This document shows positions 20,849-29,945 of a stretch of 64,000 nucleotides of DNA, piece by piece. Position 1 is the first letter of the stretch. Each line of letters starts with the position of its first letter. The translations under genes and the position numbers were made by a program. The notes beneath the pieces were generated by a model, which ran no database searches, was not told the DNA's origin, and saw only the letters and a list, made by a program, of their open reading frames with translations. Source of the stretch: Chrysogorgia sp. JL179-B06 (Eukaryota > Cnidaria > Anthozoa > Scleralcyonacea > Chrysogorgiidae); the NCBI GenBank assembly GCA_035772405.1, contig JAYKKM010000057.1:814001-878000 (forward strand). Direction: 5' to 3'.

Positions 20849-21061
20849 TTATTTATACCACTTTTTAGTACGTTTTGTATTTCGAAGGAGTCTATGTAAT
20901 TCTTTAAAAAGCATTTCTAAATCTACAGTACAAGCTCTGGCACGGATCAAGTGAGATTGCCTTTCTTCCGAGGGTAGTTGGTGAAAGTTCGCCAAATGGT
21001 TTGCTAATCTCAATAAACTTTTCTTTCCACAGATCGGACAATCTTTACGTGTCCGAGGCAT
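20849..21061 (-). CDS. small C2H2-like zinc-finger protein
   Basis: ATG 21061 opens a 70-residue protein (MPRTRKDCPICGKKSLLRLA). CPIC and a later HLANFH give a C-x2-C-x12-H-x4-H finger, followed by a basic C-terminal tail (NTKRTKKWYK). The frame is open further upstream, but the upstream part is GC-rich repeat (GGCCCTGNGG) and not typical of the family. Similar short zinc-finger ORFs precede the ATPase gene in other Polintons. A DNA-binding or regulatory role is inference. Confidence 0.6.
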   Translation of the reverse strand: MPRTRKDCPICGKKSLLRLANHLANFHQLPSEERQSHLIRARACTVDLEMLFKELHRLLRNTKRTKKWYK

Positions 21062-21118
21062 GATGTCAACTGAATAGTTTAGTTCACTACATATAACATT
21101 TATATCGATAAGTTTACA

Positions 21119-21205
21119 AAATGGCCCTGAGGGCCCTTCCTCTGGGAATACATCCTTCAAAATGGCCCTGGGGGCCTTTTTCGTGGCCCTGTGGCCCGTT
21201 TGAGA
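21119..21205. repeat. GGCCCTGNGGGCC repeats upstream of the C2H2 gene
   Basis: ATGGCCCTGAGGGCCC, ATGGCCCTGGGGGCC and TGGCCCTGTGGCCC occur at about 40-base and shorter spacing just 5' of the minus-strand gene. They could be promoter elements or simple expansion. They are unusual for their GC content in an AT-rich region. Confidence 0.4.
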
Positions 21206-21388
21206 AATACACCTTCTATCCCCTTCACAATAGCTGTGCACAAATAATTACATAATAGAGCTAGGCGAGCGGGAAATTACTTTTCATTCATTTAGTTCTT
21301 TCTTAATGACTCGATTTAAATACCATTAGTCATGCACATAATTTAATTTTAATCACAAAACAAAATTGTTTCCCCTTACCCCTTCTTC

Positions 21389-21433
21389 TAGTTTTGGATT
21401 CATTTCGAAAATAAACAGCCAAAAGTATAGATA
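21389..21433. repeat. 45-bp direct repeat, left copy
   Basis: This 45-bp block (begins TAGTTTTGGATTCATTTCG, ends AAAAGTATAGATA) is identical to 24799-24843. The pair brackets the Tc1/mariner-like fragment and the Rep element inside the Polinton. The right copy starts at the outer edge of the Rep element's palindrome. Confidence 0.85.
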
Positions 21434-22275
21434 ACAAAAGGAAGCAAAGAGCTCGCTGGTGGAAAACGACTACATTTGATTGTTGCCATGGCATACGGAA
21501 AAGGTGTCACTTGCGCAGAACCATATGAAAAAATGGATGGACCATACTTTGCGCGTTTTGTTCGCCGTCACTTTCCTACGCTCTTTGAAATAACAGAGAA
21601 CCAAGGTAGTGTTCCAAAATTATTTCTAATGGACAATGACCCATCACAAACTTCAGCTGTTGCAAAGAAAGCCATCCATTCTGTTGGTGCTACTATGCAA
21701 GTTATCCCAGCCAGATCTCCAGATATAAACCCCATAGAAAATTTATTCCACGTTGTGCGTAAAAACATTGAATCAGAAATATTGCAACGAAATATATTAT
21801 ATCAATCATGGGAGGAGTTTGTTCAAAGAGTTAAATTTCATGTATGGTCTGTTTCCCAAGAATATGTTAATAAGACAATAGCAAGTATGCCAAATAGAAT
21901 TAACGAGATTATTAGGTTAAAGGGCCGGCGTACAAAATACTAATATATTTATTACGAAATTGTAACGTAAATAGTTAATATTTTACTGTGCTTTGCTATT
22001 TGTTGGTTTGTACTAACATCTTTCCCCTGTGCTCAGTTACCCTATTTGTTGGAATATAAAATACCCGAATAAACGTTTACGTCTCACGTGTGTCCCTTAT
22101 TCGAGATCGCCGCTTACTTGAAGGTAGCGGTTTCGCGTTGCATATACGGCGGGTTTTGATAATATCAATGGCGTATGTTTTACCTGCTCCGGCTATATAT
22201 AAATATTTTTAAAGTAAACGCCGAACCAAGTGGTTATTTGAGACCGACGTTTATTCGAACAAATATGGTATATAT
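21434..22275 (+). pseudogene. Tc1/mariner (IS630)-type transposase, C-terminal half
   Basis: The open frame 21476-21943 (155 residues) contains LFLMDNDPSQTSAVAKKAI and ARSPDINPIENLFHVVRKNI, the second and third catalytic blocks of a DDE_3 transposase. The N-terminal DNA-binding domain and the first Asp are missing: the fragment starts at the 45-bp repeat. Downstream, an inverted pair (CGAATAAACG...CGTCTCA at about 22066-22086 and TGAGACCGACGTTTATTCG at 22239-22257) is probably the 3' end of this transposon. It is truncated at 5', so inactive. It lies between the 45-bp repeats together with the Rep element. Confidence 0.8.
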
Positions 22276-22427
22276 TTTATTACAAAAGGCTTTGCATAAA
22301 TAGAGTGAAAATGTTACTTTAACTTGCATTTATTAAGCTTGTGAACATTGAAAAAACATCTGCAGATAACATTTGACAACATATATCCATTTACCACCAG
22401 AATCTCTGAAAGTTACTGCCATTTTGC

Positions 22428-22594
22428 ACGGGTAACCACGAGTCACCACGGGTAACCATGCAATATTAAATATATTTATATAGTAATCTCTTTATATAAA
22501 TAAATATGGTTACCCGTGGTAACTCGTGGTTACTCGTGTTTGTTTTACGTAATATGTTGGTCTTGGCATGGTTACTCGTTGGTTACTCGTAAAC
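22428..22594. repeat. iteron-like repeats of copy 1 (GGTTACYCGT)
   Basis: The block 22428-22460 is inverted at 22506-22538 (31 of 33 positions match). Both are built from GGTTACCCGT/GGTTACTCGT units, followed by two further direct units at 22570-22591. In total about seven units lie 85-250 bases past the rep stop. Placement mirrors the TTGGTGCACAA cluster behind copy 2. Possible Rep-binding or origin repeats; a separate inverted-repeat element is the alternative. Confidence 0.6.
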
Positions 22595-22680
22595 TAAGTC
22601 ATTTTAACTCACAATATATTTAAGTCAACGTTATAATTTCCACTGAAATTCAGTACATTTTATTTAATTTTTCTGTTTAT

Positions 22681-24121
22681 TTAAATATTGTAATCATCAA
22701 GGATTAGACGAGCGAAGCACGCTGCGCAAGGTGCAAGTTCCCTTTGCTCTTCCTGCGAAATCTGTCTATTAAAGTTAAATATTTTCCAACGAACAGCCAT
22801 CATTTCTGTCTCCCTCTCGTCTACTATCCCGCCTTTAACAAAAATTAACTGATGCTTGCTTGTGCTGAATATTGGCGTATCTTTATCCAACTCAATATCG
22901 TGGGCAAAGTGCGATTTTGGTGCAGGCAAATGGACCAACTGACCCTCAAGCATTAATAACAAATCATGCCACGCGATTATCTGAGGTGACCAACGAAAGT
23001 CGTTTAGGAAAACAACCTCTGCGTTTTCAGCTCCCACCCAGGCGAAACTTGTTGATGCGGGGTTAGTGAAAGACTTGAAAATCTTGTTGAGAGGATTTAA
23101 CAAAAATGTTTTGCCACAGTTCGCTGGGCCCGTCAACATAATATTTCTAAATTTACCACGGCCTTTAACTAAAAGTTCCTTCACACAGTTTGAAAAATTC
23201 TCAACAGCAATACTGTTATTTGCCAGTAATTGCAATGCACAGCTATGCCATTCTTCTTTTGTAATGCATATGCATTCCCCGTGACGTGCCTCGTTAAGAA
23301 GTTCAATGCGGGTTTTACTTTGTCTAATATGCGCTTCCTGTGCTGATTGCATCTCCCAAGCCGTTGCGATCACTTCACTGACAACTTTTTTACCGCGGTT
23401 GACAACAAACTCAGCTAAATCGATCTTTCCTTCTTCGCGTTGTCGATTAGACAAAGCCAGAAGTTCAGTCCGATTACGCAAGCCTTTACTTAAAACAATC
23501 TCAGCGACCTCAAATGCACTTAAACGCTTTCGCTTCTTTCCTTGTTTCTTCCCATCGCATTTGTCTCGTGATTCATCACCATCCGAACCATCCAAAAGCT
23601 CCACCACTTGTTCCGGCATAGTTGTATCGTGGCGCTTTTTCATTCTGTGACTACAAGTGGCCTCGCTTGCTCTCATTGTCGATGGTTCTTTGCTATTTAT
23701 CAAATCTGGATGTCCTTCGCTTTCGATTGGGGTACTGTCTTCTTTCGTCACATATTTCCATGCCGTGTAATAGTTAGAATGCACGCTAGAGAAATGAACG
23801 GATATACCATATTTTTCAGCGAGAAACTTTTTTTGCGCCCAACCATCGTTGGTTTTTACTAAGCTTTAAACACATGTGATAGTGCACTCCTGATTTCTTA
23901 TGGTTTTCCTGTGAGCAACACCAGTGTAGAATTGTTGCAGATCCCCTGTCAAATGATTTCGAAACTGCCTCGGCGAACGCATAACGCGTAGGAAATTTGT
24001 ACGTATTAGCCTGGCTATAGGTAACCAAATACACCTTGCGAATTTCTCTATTGCCCAACTCGCGGTTTTTATCTGAGCCAGACGAAGAAGTGCTGCTTTC
24101 ATACCCTTCAATGAGATCCAT
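22681..24121 (-). pseudogene. rep: HUH endonuclease / SF3 helicase (parvovirus NS1-like Rep), one frameshift
   Basis: This Rep would nick DNA at the element's ends and unwind it. The N-terminal part (ATG 24121) has motif I VYLVTYSQ, motif II GVHYHMCLKL (HUH) and, in the next frame, motif III YVTKED with the presumed nicking Tyr. A basic, Ser/Asp-rich linker follows. The SF3 helicase has Walker A GPANCGKTFLLNPL, Walker B VVFLNDFRW and motif C TPIFSTSKHQLIF. The only lesion seen is a frame change at a run of seven A (minus strand) near 23830. It runs from PolB's side toward the Tc1 fragment. The domain order is that of parvovirus NS1. Confidence 0.88.
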
Positions 24122-24553
24122 CAATTATTTAATCGTTAATTCTATTTTGTATTTTTGTGGAAGCATACACAGCATGTGATTTCAAAAAATTTGTGTCCTA
24201 TATATATAGGAATAAAGAACAAAGGAAACAAACACAAAAGAATACAAGAACAAAGGGAAAACAACGAACAAAGGAAAAGTGTTTTAGCCGTTGAAGGCTT
24301 GAGCACAATACCGAGATATAAAACCGCGCGCTTTTTAAAAACATTGCACGCACGTTTTTATGGACAAGTGCGTGAGATATATTATAAATACTATTCGTGT
24401 ACAATGTCGTTTTCGTTAACTTTTTAATAAATTTTAGTGAAATGTGATCGGCCAATATTTCAAAGTTCCTTCTAACAGCTTACATCATAATATTAAATGC
24501 CACGCAACAATTAGCACACGTCTCACTCTGTAATAAACACTTCAAAATATTCA

Positions 24554-24800
24554 GACAATCAGTGACATTGAAATGTGGGACACATGGTTTGTGATTAAAA
24601 TTTTTTACATAATTGTAAAATTCTTGCATAAACCCCCCTCCCCCCGTTTCAATGTTGCATTTTCGTGCCAAACTATAGTCGCAAATGAAGTAAGGCAGAT
24701 AACCACTTCGAATTATGGTCTTACAACATTGAAAAGGGGGTGGAGGGGACTTACATTCCAGTTTGAGTCAGTTGTCCCACCAAATTTGTCAATGATTGTA
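24554..24800. repeat. terminal palindrome of Rep copy 1
   Basis: The outer arm 24769-24800 (ends CAATGATTGTA) pairs with the inner arm 24554-24587 (GACAATCAGTGACATTG and onward). Inside, a C-rich arm 24633-24659 (CCCCCGTTTCAATGTTGCA) pairs with 24723-24751 (ACAACATTGAAAAGGGGG). The folded span is 247 bases. The same two-level palindrome with related sequence occurs at 60288-60545. It resembles a parvovirus-type hairpin telomere. Confidence 0.75.
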
Positions 24801-24843
24801 GTTTTGGATTCATTTCGAAAATAAACAGCCAAAAGTATAGATA
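24799..24843. repeat. 45-bp direct repeat, right copy
   Basis: Identical to 21389-21433. It starts at the outer edge of the palindrome of Rep copy 1. Confidence 0.85.
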
Positions 24844-24851
24844 CAGTACCT

Positions 24852-24941
24852 GCAGATGACCGAGTGGTTTAGGGCGCTGGGCGTTAAATCCCGAGATAAC
24901 GTTTAATTATATCCCGAGAAAACGTGGATTCGTATCCCACA
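24852..24941 (+). other. tRNA-Leu-like relic
   Basis: It has an A-box-like segment (TGACCGAGTGGTTTAGGGCG) and a T-arm-like end (CGTGGATTCGTATCCCAC) with a long middle, as in leucine tRNAs. The acceptor ends do not pair, the T-loop lacks the usual A58 and the anticodon loop is irregular. ATCCCGAGAnAACGT is duplicated inside. This is a tRNA pseudogene or tRNA-derived SINE head, not a working tRNA. Confidence 0.4.
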
Positions 24942-25035
24942 CAATGAATAAATTAGACGATTTCAAAGTTGATAAAATTATATTATTAAGTTTTCCTATT
25001 TACAAACACACGAATTTAAATTATTTACAAACACA

Positions 25036-28000
25036 CTAGAAACTGTAAGGAACTGTATTAAAATTATCTTGAATCATACGTTTATTGTAAACTACTCTAT
25101 AGTCTTTACTTTGTTGCTTTGTGACAACTTGCTTTGTGCTGGTATCTCTAGTAATTTTAAATGGAATGTCCACTGACACCTTCGCTGGACCTATCCCTAC
25201 AACCATATCTTTCATAACACTAAAATTAACTGTTTGTAATGTTTGATAATTTAAAGTGATTCCTCGAATTTTACAACATGTCTTTCCACTACTTAGTTCG
25301 TACGCATAATTTTTCGGTCCTCCCGAAACAAAAGTGGTGATATAATCACCGTCAAGTTCATCCGTTAATTCTCCAAGGTAAACTCCAGTCTCAGGCTCCA
25401 GCTCTCCTGGCTTACTCACGTATATGACTGAGTCCGTGTCGTAATACAACACTCTTTCCCCCAACTGCTCCAACACACTGTAAAGCTTGAGCCTCGCATG
25501 GGCTGTCGTAAAGGCGGCGATGACTACGTTGGTCCTGGCGTTGGGTTCAACGAAGTTCTCCTATCGTAGCTCAATAACATCGTCACTCACAAAGGATGCA
25601 TCGGTCACATTGATCTCGTCGGAAGTTAGCATGTCGAAGTATTCTTCGGGTTCGGACACGAGTTTGACTTTGGTCATATTGGGCTTTTGCGCGAACTTCC
25701 CTTCAAAAACAAAAGCAAATATATTACGATCTATTACATATATACTCACTCTCCCTCCCTCTCTCCTCATCTAGCCACATATGCATGTCTATACGCTATT
25801 TCTACTTACCCCAAAATGAGTTCAGCATCAGCTTTGATAAGGCACGTAGACCAGGGTTCTTCTCTATTTTGTTGAGATCCATAAGAACACCCTCTCGTTG
25901 ATAATACTCGTCGATGTACTCTTGCCTCTTCTCTTCGGTGTCACAACCTTCGGGAAAGCCACTGGACTCCTGCTTAATTTTTAAGAAAGTGTCAATATAA
26001 TCTTTAAAAAGCACATTGCTTTGTTGGGGGAAATGCCACACTTCGTGAATTGCGAGCAGACGATACCCTTTCTGCAATGCTTTTTGTAACTCTAAGGTTA
26101 CCTATGAACCTTGAATGGCACGCTCCTGATCTGTGTGGTTGCACGGTTCTTGACTCAGACCGTCTGTACATAGTTTTCATAGCGGAAACATCAGTTTCCC
26201 ATGAGCGCGATACGGAAGGACTGGGTGGTAAAGTCGACGTGGAGGTAGAACAGTGCATTTCACAAGACCAAAATACTGTGAAATATCTCCAAAGTTCTCA
26301 GTGATAATTTCTGGATGACCAAGGGGATATTCTCCGTATTTATTACACCAAGGATAAAGACTTGTAAAATCTACGTAGTGTATCTTCTCATCGGGTTGAC
26401 ATTGATGGAATAACTTTGTAGTGTTGGTGCGACCACCGTAGAAAGCATGCCTCGGTTCGAGGGGTTCGACGACGTTGAAGTTGTCGAAATATGATTTCAT
26501 CTCTGGGTCGGCTTCGAGTTGTCGTCGTAGATCGCATTCCCACATCTCAACTACGTTATAGTTTTGGCCTTTTAAATAACGCGTTTTCTCGAGGGTACGC
26601 TGGTGGAGATCTTGCATGGTTTGTTGACTTATAGGGTTGACCGTGTCTCTTGCGTAGCATCGGATACAACCATGCCAGAAACATCCATGGAATTCATAAA
26701 CGGTATTGGACTCTGTGTGGAAACCATCGACGCGATATTTACCAATGCGCTGCTCGCCAAAATTACGCGAATGCCGAATGGAAAGGTTGTTGCTTCGGGC
26801 GGTGTGTGCTAGCCATTTAAGAGCGATAACTGATTGTTTATCTTGAGGCCGGTAACCGTGCGGTGGAATGATGGCAATCGAATTCTCTCGCAGAAAGTTC
26901 TTACGGAACACGAGATTACAGGCCGAAGCAATCGTCAGACATTTCTCGAAGGGGTCGATATCGGTGACAGAACGAAACAGTTCTCTAAACTCAAGACAAC
27001 AGCGCCGGAGGATGTCGACGTCTGATCGACAATACTTGAGGATTTCCTCTTGGAAGTTGAACACATAATTGTTGGCTTTTAGGTTATTATACCAGACATA
27101 AAATTTCTCGCGATCACCAGGTGCCATGCCGTCCGGATTATAATAATTAGCATCTGGAAGGGGTCCTTCATAGTTCTGGTTGGCTTCGGTGTTGAAATAG
27201 TGTGGGAAATAGCCTTTGGCAAGTTCGTTTAGGCCGAATGTTTTTGGAAAGTTTGCGAGTCTCATCGGTATAAAACATAAAGAATCGACAAACTTGATAT
27301 TTAACACTGGTACGTTGAGTGTTAAAATCTTCGCACCACGCATAATTACTTCGGGCACCAAACCATTCTTGTGTAGGTATTGCAGGATGAAATAACCATC
27401 ATAGCCTTGGAAGTTATGGGCCGGCCCATTACTATGCTGTCGGAGTTTTGCTCTTGGAACAGCCATTCACAAAACTCATCTCTCGTATTTGGGCCACTAA
27501 ACACGTTTTCATCACCGCTCTCGTTGTGGACGACGCATAAATTTGGGACGTGGTCTCCGCCTTCTTGCGTGCATTCGAAGTCGAAAAATAATAGCTGGGA
27601 GTACTCGCTTTCTCCTCCTTCGTTCGGTTCTCCGCCCACGGCGGTCTCATTGTCAATTAAATTCGTGTCCGATTGTGTTTGATCAGTGGTTTTTTTCTTC
27701 TTTGCCGGTTGCATGTAGCACTAGTGGTTCTCGGGATCTACGTATTGTTGGCATACGGTACACCGAGCTAGTCCGCAATTATGACTTTGAGGGAGTTCGT
27801 TGACCCTTTTCACTACTTGATTGCAATGTTGACATTTCACGACGGATGCACAAATCGGTCGTTTCTCGCCCACGGTTGCTTTGTGCCGATCGAAGCATTC
27901 TTGGCTTTTAAAGAACCGATTGCACTCGTTACAGTGTACCCAGTTCGTTATCGGACAGTTTTGTATATAGCATAACTTGCAGGTATCGCCGCAAAGATGG

Positions 28001-29295
28001 TCTTCGATTTTGTCGTAGCCTTTTTTACACGTGTGGCAGTATTTCTTGCGAGCCAAGAACGCAGGCATGCTTGTAATGACATCATAATGATTATCGTGGG
28101 CGTAGAGGTAAATATGTTTTGACACTTCAGGACCAGAATAAATAAGTGTATTCAAATGTTCTTTCGACACAATGTTAATTTGGTAGTCGGTTAAATGGGT
28201 TTGAAATCGCTTGACTTCTTCAATACCACATTGTCCTAACGGAACCTTGGCTTTCTCGTGTAATTCATGAGCGAGTCTCCCCTGTAACGGCTTTTGATAT
28301 TTCCTAATGTTGTCGTATCTCTCATCGTTATCGATTTTGGCTTTCGCGACGACAATAGTTCGAGCGAGGCATATATTATCTTTGTTCTGAATACGGATAA
28401 TAGCTCGTTTGTTCGTTAAATATTTGTCTAAATTGGCAATTTTCCGTTTCCGTCCCGTACCACCGTTTGGCATCTCCACATGAATAATATTGACAGTAAT
28501 CGAATCGTCGAGGGTAAACGTATCGTTCGATTGAATAACTCTCTCGATTTCGGCCAAAATCCGCTCGACAGTCAATTTCTGACGCGGCATGAACGGCAGG
28601 GAAATTGGGTATTCGAGTTGAGGCGAATGCATGATGAAGCGGACTTGATCTTGCATCGCTACACCGTCTGTGACACGATCTAATACACTCTCAAACACTT
28701 CATGTAGATGCCCTAGGACATCAGGCAAGCCTTGAACTTGCAAATTATTAAACTGAATCTTATAATCGATGCCCGTGGTCTTAAATTTCTTAACTTTGAC
28801 TTGCTTCACAGACTTAACAGTGAATAACGGAACAGTTTTAAGTTTCTTACTTGCTGATGCTCCATCGTTTACCTCGGCTGGCCGCTTGCGGTTCATGCCT
28901 TCTCCCGTTTGGACATCCAACAACTCTTCCATGTCGCACATGGCTTCGGGCACATGGCAGGGATCCTCTAACTCGGCCAAAAACGAATCATCGTTCCAAT
29001 CGGCGTTGAACCACTCGGGCATAACTTCAGAGGTCGATGATAGACTACCGAGGAAAGAATCGTTGTTCCATTCGTTATCGAACGCGGCGCGTTCTTCAGT
29101 CGACCAGCCAGTAAACAGAGCAGCACATATTCCACGTCTCTCGACCTCTAGGTCTCGTACCAAATTGTTTGACCAGATCACAATACGTTGATTGAAAGCC
29201 GCATCCTTTTCCTCTTCGTTGAAGTTGAACAGAAACTCCATCGTTTCGATCTCTTCGATGAGGGTACAACCCTTGATTACATTGATAAGATCCAT
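25036..29295 (-). pseudogene. protein-primed family B DNA polymerase (pPolB), broken, with one intron
   Basis: This is the replication polymerase of the Polinton. The N-terminal region (29295-27724, 524 codons) is acidic and then Cys-rich, with zinc-binding pairs CHTC, CKLC, CNEC and CQHC. Next come exonuclease motifs FFDFECTQE, FQGYDGYF and YCRSDVDIL, polymerase motif A DFTSLYP, motif B KLMLNSFWG and motif C YYDTDS. Lesions: TAG at 27721-27723, frameshift at about 27418-27430, TGA at 26177-26179, TAG at 26102-26104 and TAG at 25561-25563. A GT-AG intron lies at 25701-25809. Full length is about 1,400 codons, normal for the family. It is the first minus-strand gene from the right TIR. Confidence 0.92.
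25701..25809 (-). other. 109-bp spliceosomal intron in PolB
   Basis: On the minus strand the donor is GTAAGTAG directly after the motif B Trp/Gly codons, and the acceptor is TTTGCTTTTGTTTTTGAAG. Read unspliced, the frame meets TAG within three codons. Removing these 109 bases keeps the frame and continues with the conserved residues expected after motif B. The intron is AT/CT-rich with a pyrimidine-rich end. Confidence 0.8.
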
Positions 29296-29499
29296 TACTA
29301 GAAAAAAAGATATACAACAACATATTAAACTCTTATAAGAATGAAACAGCTATTCAAATATATACAATTCAATTCACTATATAATCACATCAATATCTTA
29401 CCTTCTCAATATCAATATACGTCCAAAAAAAAATATCCAAACAAACGGTAAACTTCAGAAATCACAGGCAAGAAAGCAAGCATGGCGAAACACTTTATG
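29296..29499 (-). promoter_or_regulatory. PolB upstream region
   Basis: This AT-rich 200-base gap lies between the right TIR and the PolB ATG. The minus strand has TATA-like stretches (TATATTTG, TATATCTTTT). There is no ORF. It probably holds the PolB promoter by position. Confidence 0.35.
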
Positions 29500-29792
29500 T
29501 AAAGTGATGTGGAATGTTTGGCCGGCGTTTATGTAGGCAACGCTCGCGGTGCTATTTCTTTCCGTTCGCCACGCGTTCGTCACACTAACAATACTAATTA
29601 CTTTTTGTACGTAACGCTCTTTGTTCTGCCTCGGAAAAAAAACGCGCGAAGAAGAGGGAGATGTCTTCGCAGAGGTCCGCCTGAAAATTCACCAATGAGC
29701 TTGAAGCAATTATCACCCGAAAGTGATCCGTCTTAATGACTTTTTAATGAGGCGGCATCCCTTTGGTCCTTATATGGGGGGGGTTACCTACT
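29500..29792. repeat. Polinton right terminal inverted repeat
   Basis: Reverse complement of 13196-13540, with the same ordered blocks. It lacks the internal tandem duplication of the left copy but has an extra segment of about 80 bases (around 29540-29630) that the left copy lacks. Confidence 0.85.
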
Positions 29793-29798
29793 CGTATA
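29793..29798. repeat. Polinton target-site duplication, right copy
   Basis: CGTATA, identical to 13190-13195. Confidence 0.9.
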
Positions 29799-29945
29799 CT
29801 GTCTACAAGAGACACAACTCTTCCAAAAACCAAACAGACAAATGGACAACAGAGTGGGGGAGGCAAAGCGTTTTGGAGCCATGGTGGGAACCGCAGCTGG
29901 AGTGGCAATTCTTTTTAATCCAAAGTCAGACACGGACATAGTTGC
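29799..29945 (+). pseudogene. continuation of the APE-type LINE split by the Polinton
   Basis: The blocks NQTDKWTTEW and GVAILFNPKSD belong to the endonuclease domain whose start lies at about 13100-13189. About 150 bases are present before the sequence changes to a different LINE at about 29945. Confidence 0.65.

Larger units (their letters stand above)
22429..24800 (-). mobile_element. Rep/SF3 element nested in the Polinton, copy 1
   Basis: The element runs on the minus strand from a palindromic end (24554-24800), through a rep gene (24121-22681), to an iteron-like cluster (22429-22594). The same architecture is seen in a second copy at 60288-62450. No capsid or phospholipase gene is present, so it is Rep-only. 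It is less damaged than the Polinton genes around it, suggesting a later insertion. The far boundary beyond the iterons is not fixed. HUH-Rep elements of this kind are expected to replicate by nicking at their ends; that is family knowledge, not shown here. Confidence 0.75.
13196..29792. mobile_element. Polinton (Maverick)/adintovirus-like element, 16,597 bp
   Basis: The termini are inverted repeats starting AG (AGTAGATAACCCC on the left; AGTAGGTAACCCC as the reverse complement of the right). They are flanked by perfect 6-bp duplications CGTATA. The gene set is diagnostic: retroviral-type integrase, protein-primed PolB, adenain-type protease, FtsK/A32-type ATPase, major capsid and penton-type proteins. 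Two convergent arms meet at about 19.05 kb. The element sits in a LINE. About 3.4 kb of its length (21434-24798) is a secondary insertion, so the original element was near 13.2 kb. Several genes are broken; this copy is not functional as it stands. Confidence 0.95.

Noticed and set aside
23822..23840. Programmed frameshift in Rep copy 1 at the A7 run
   Set aside because: The shift needed is +1 in the reading direction, not the -1 that such A-rich slippery sites give. A homopolymer length change or sequencing error is more likely.
22681..24121. Rep as a native Polinton gene (a true chimeric virus)
   Set aside because: It has its own terminal palindrome and repeats, is bracketed by 45-bp direct repeats, and has a free-standing relative at 60.3 kb. 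Insertion is the simpler reading.
28769..29191. 140-residue plus-strand frame
   Set aside because: It lies opposite the intact N-terminal PolB frame and has Ser-rich, low-complexity composition typical of an antisense shadow.
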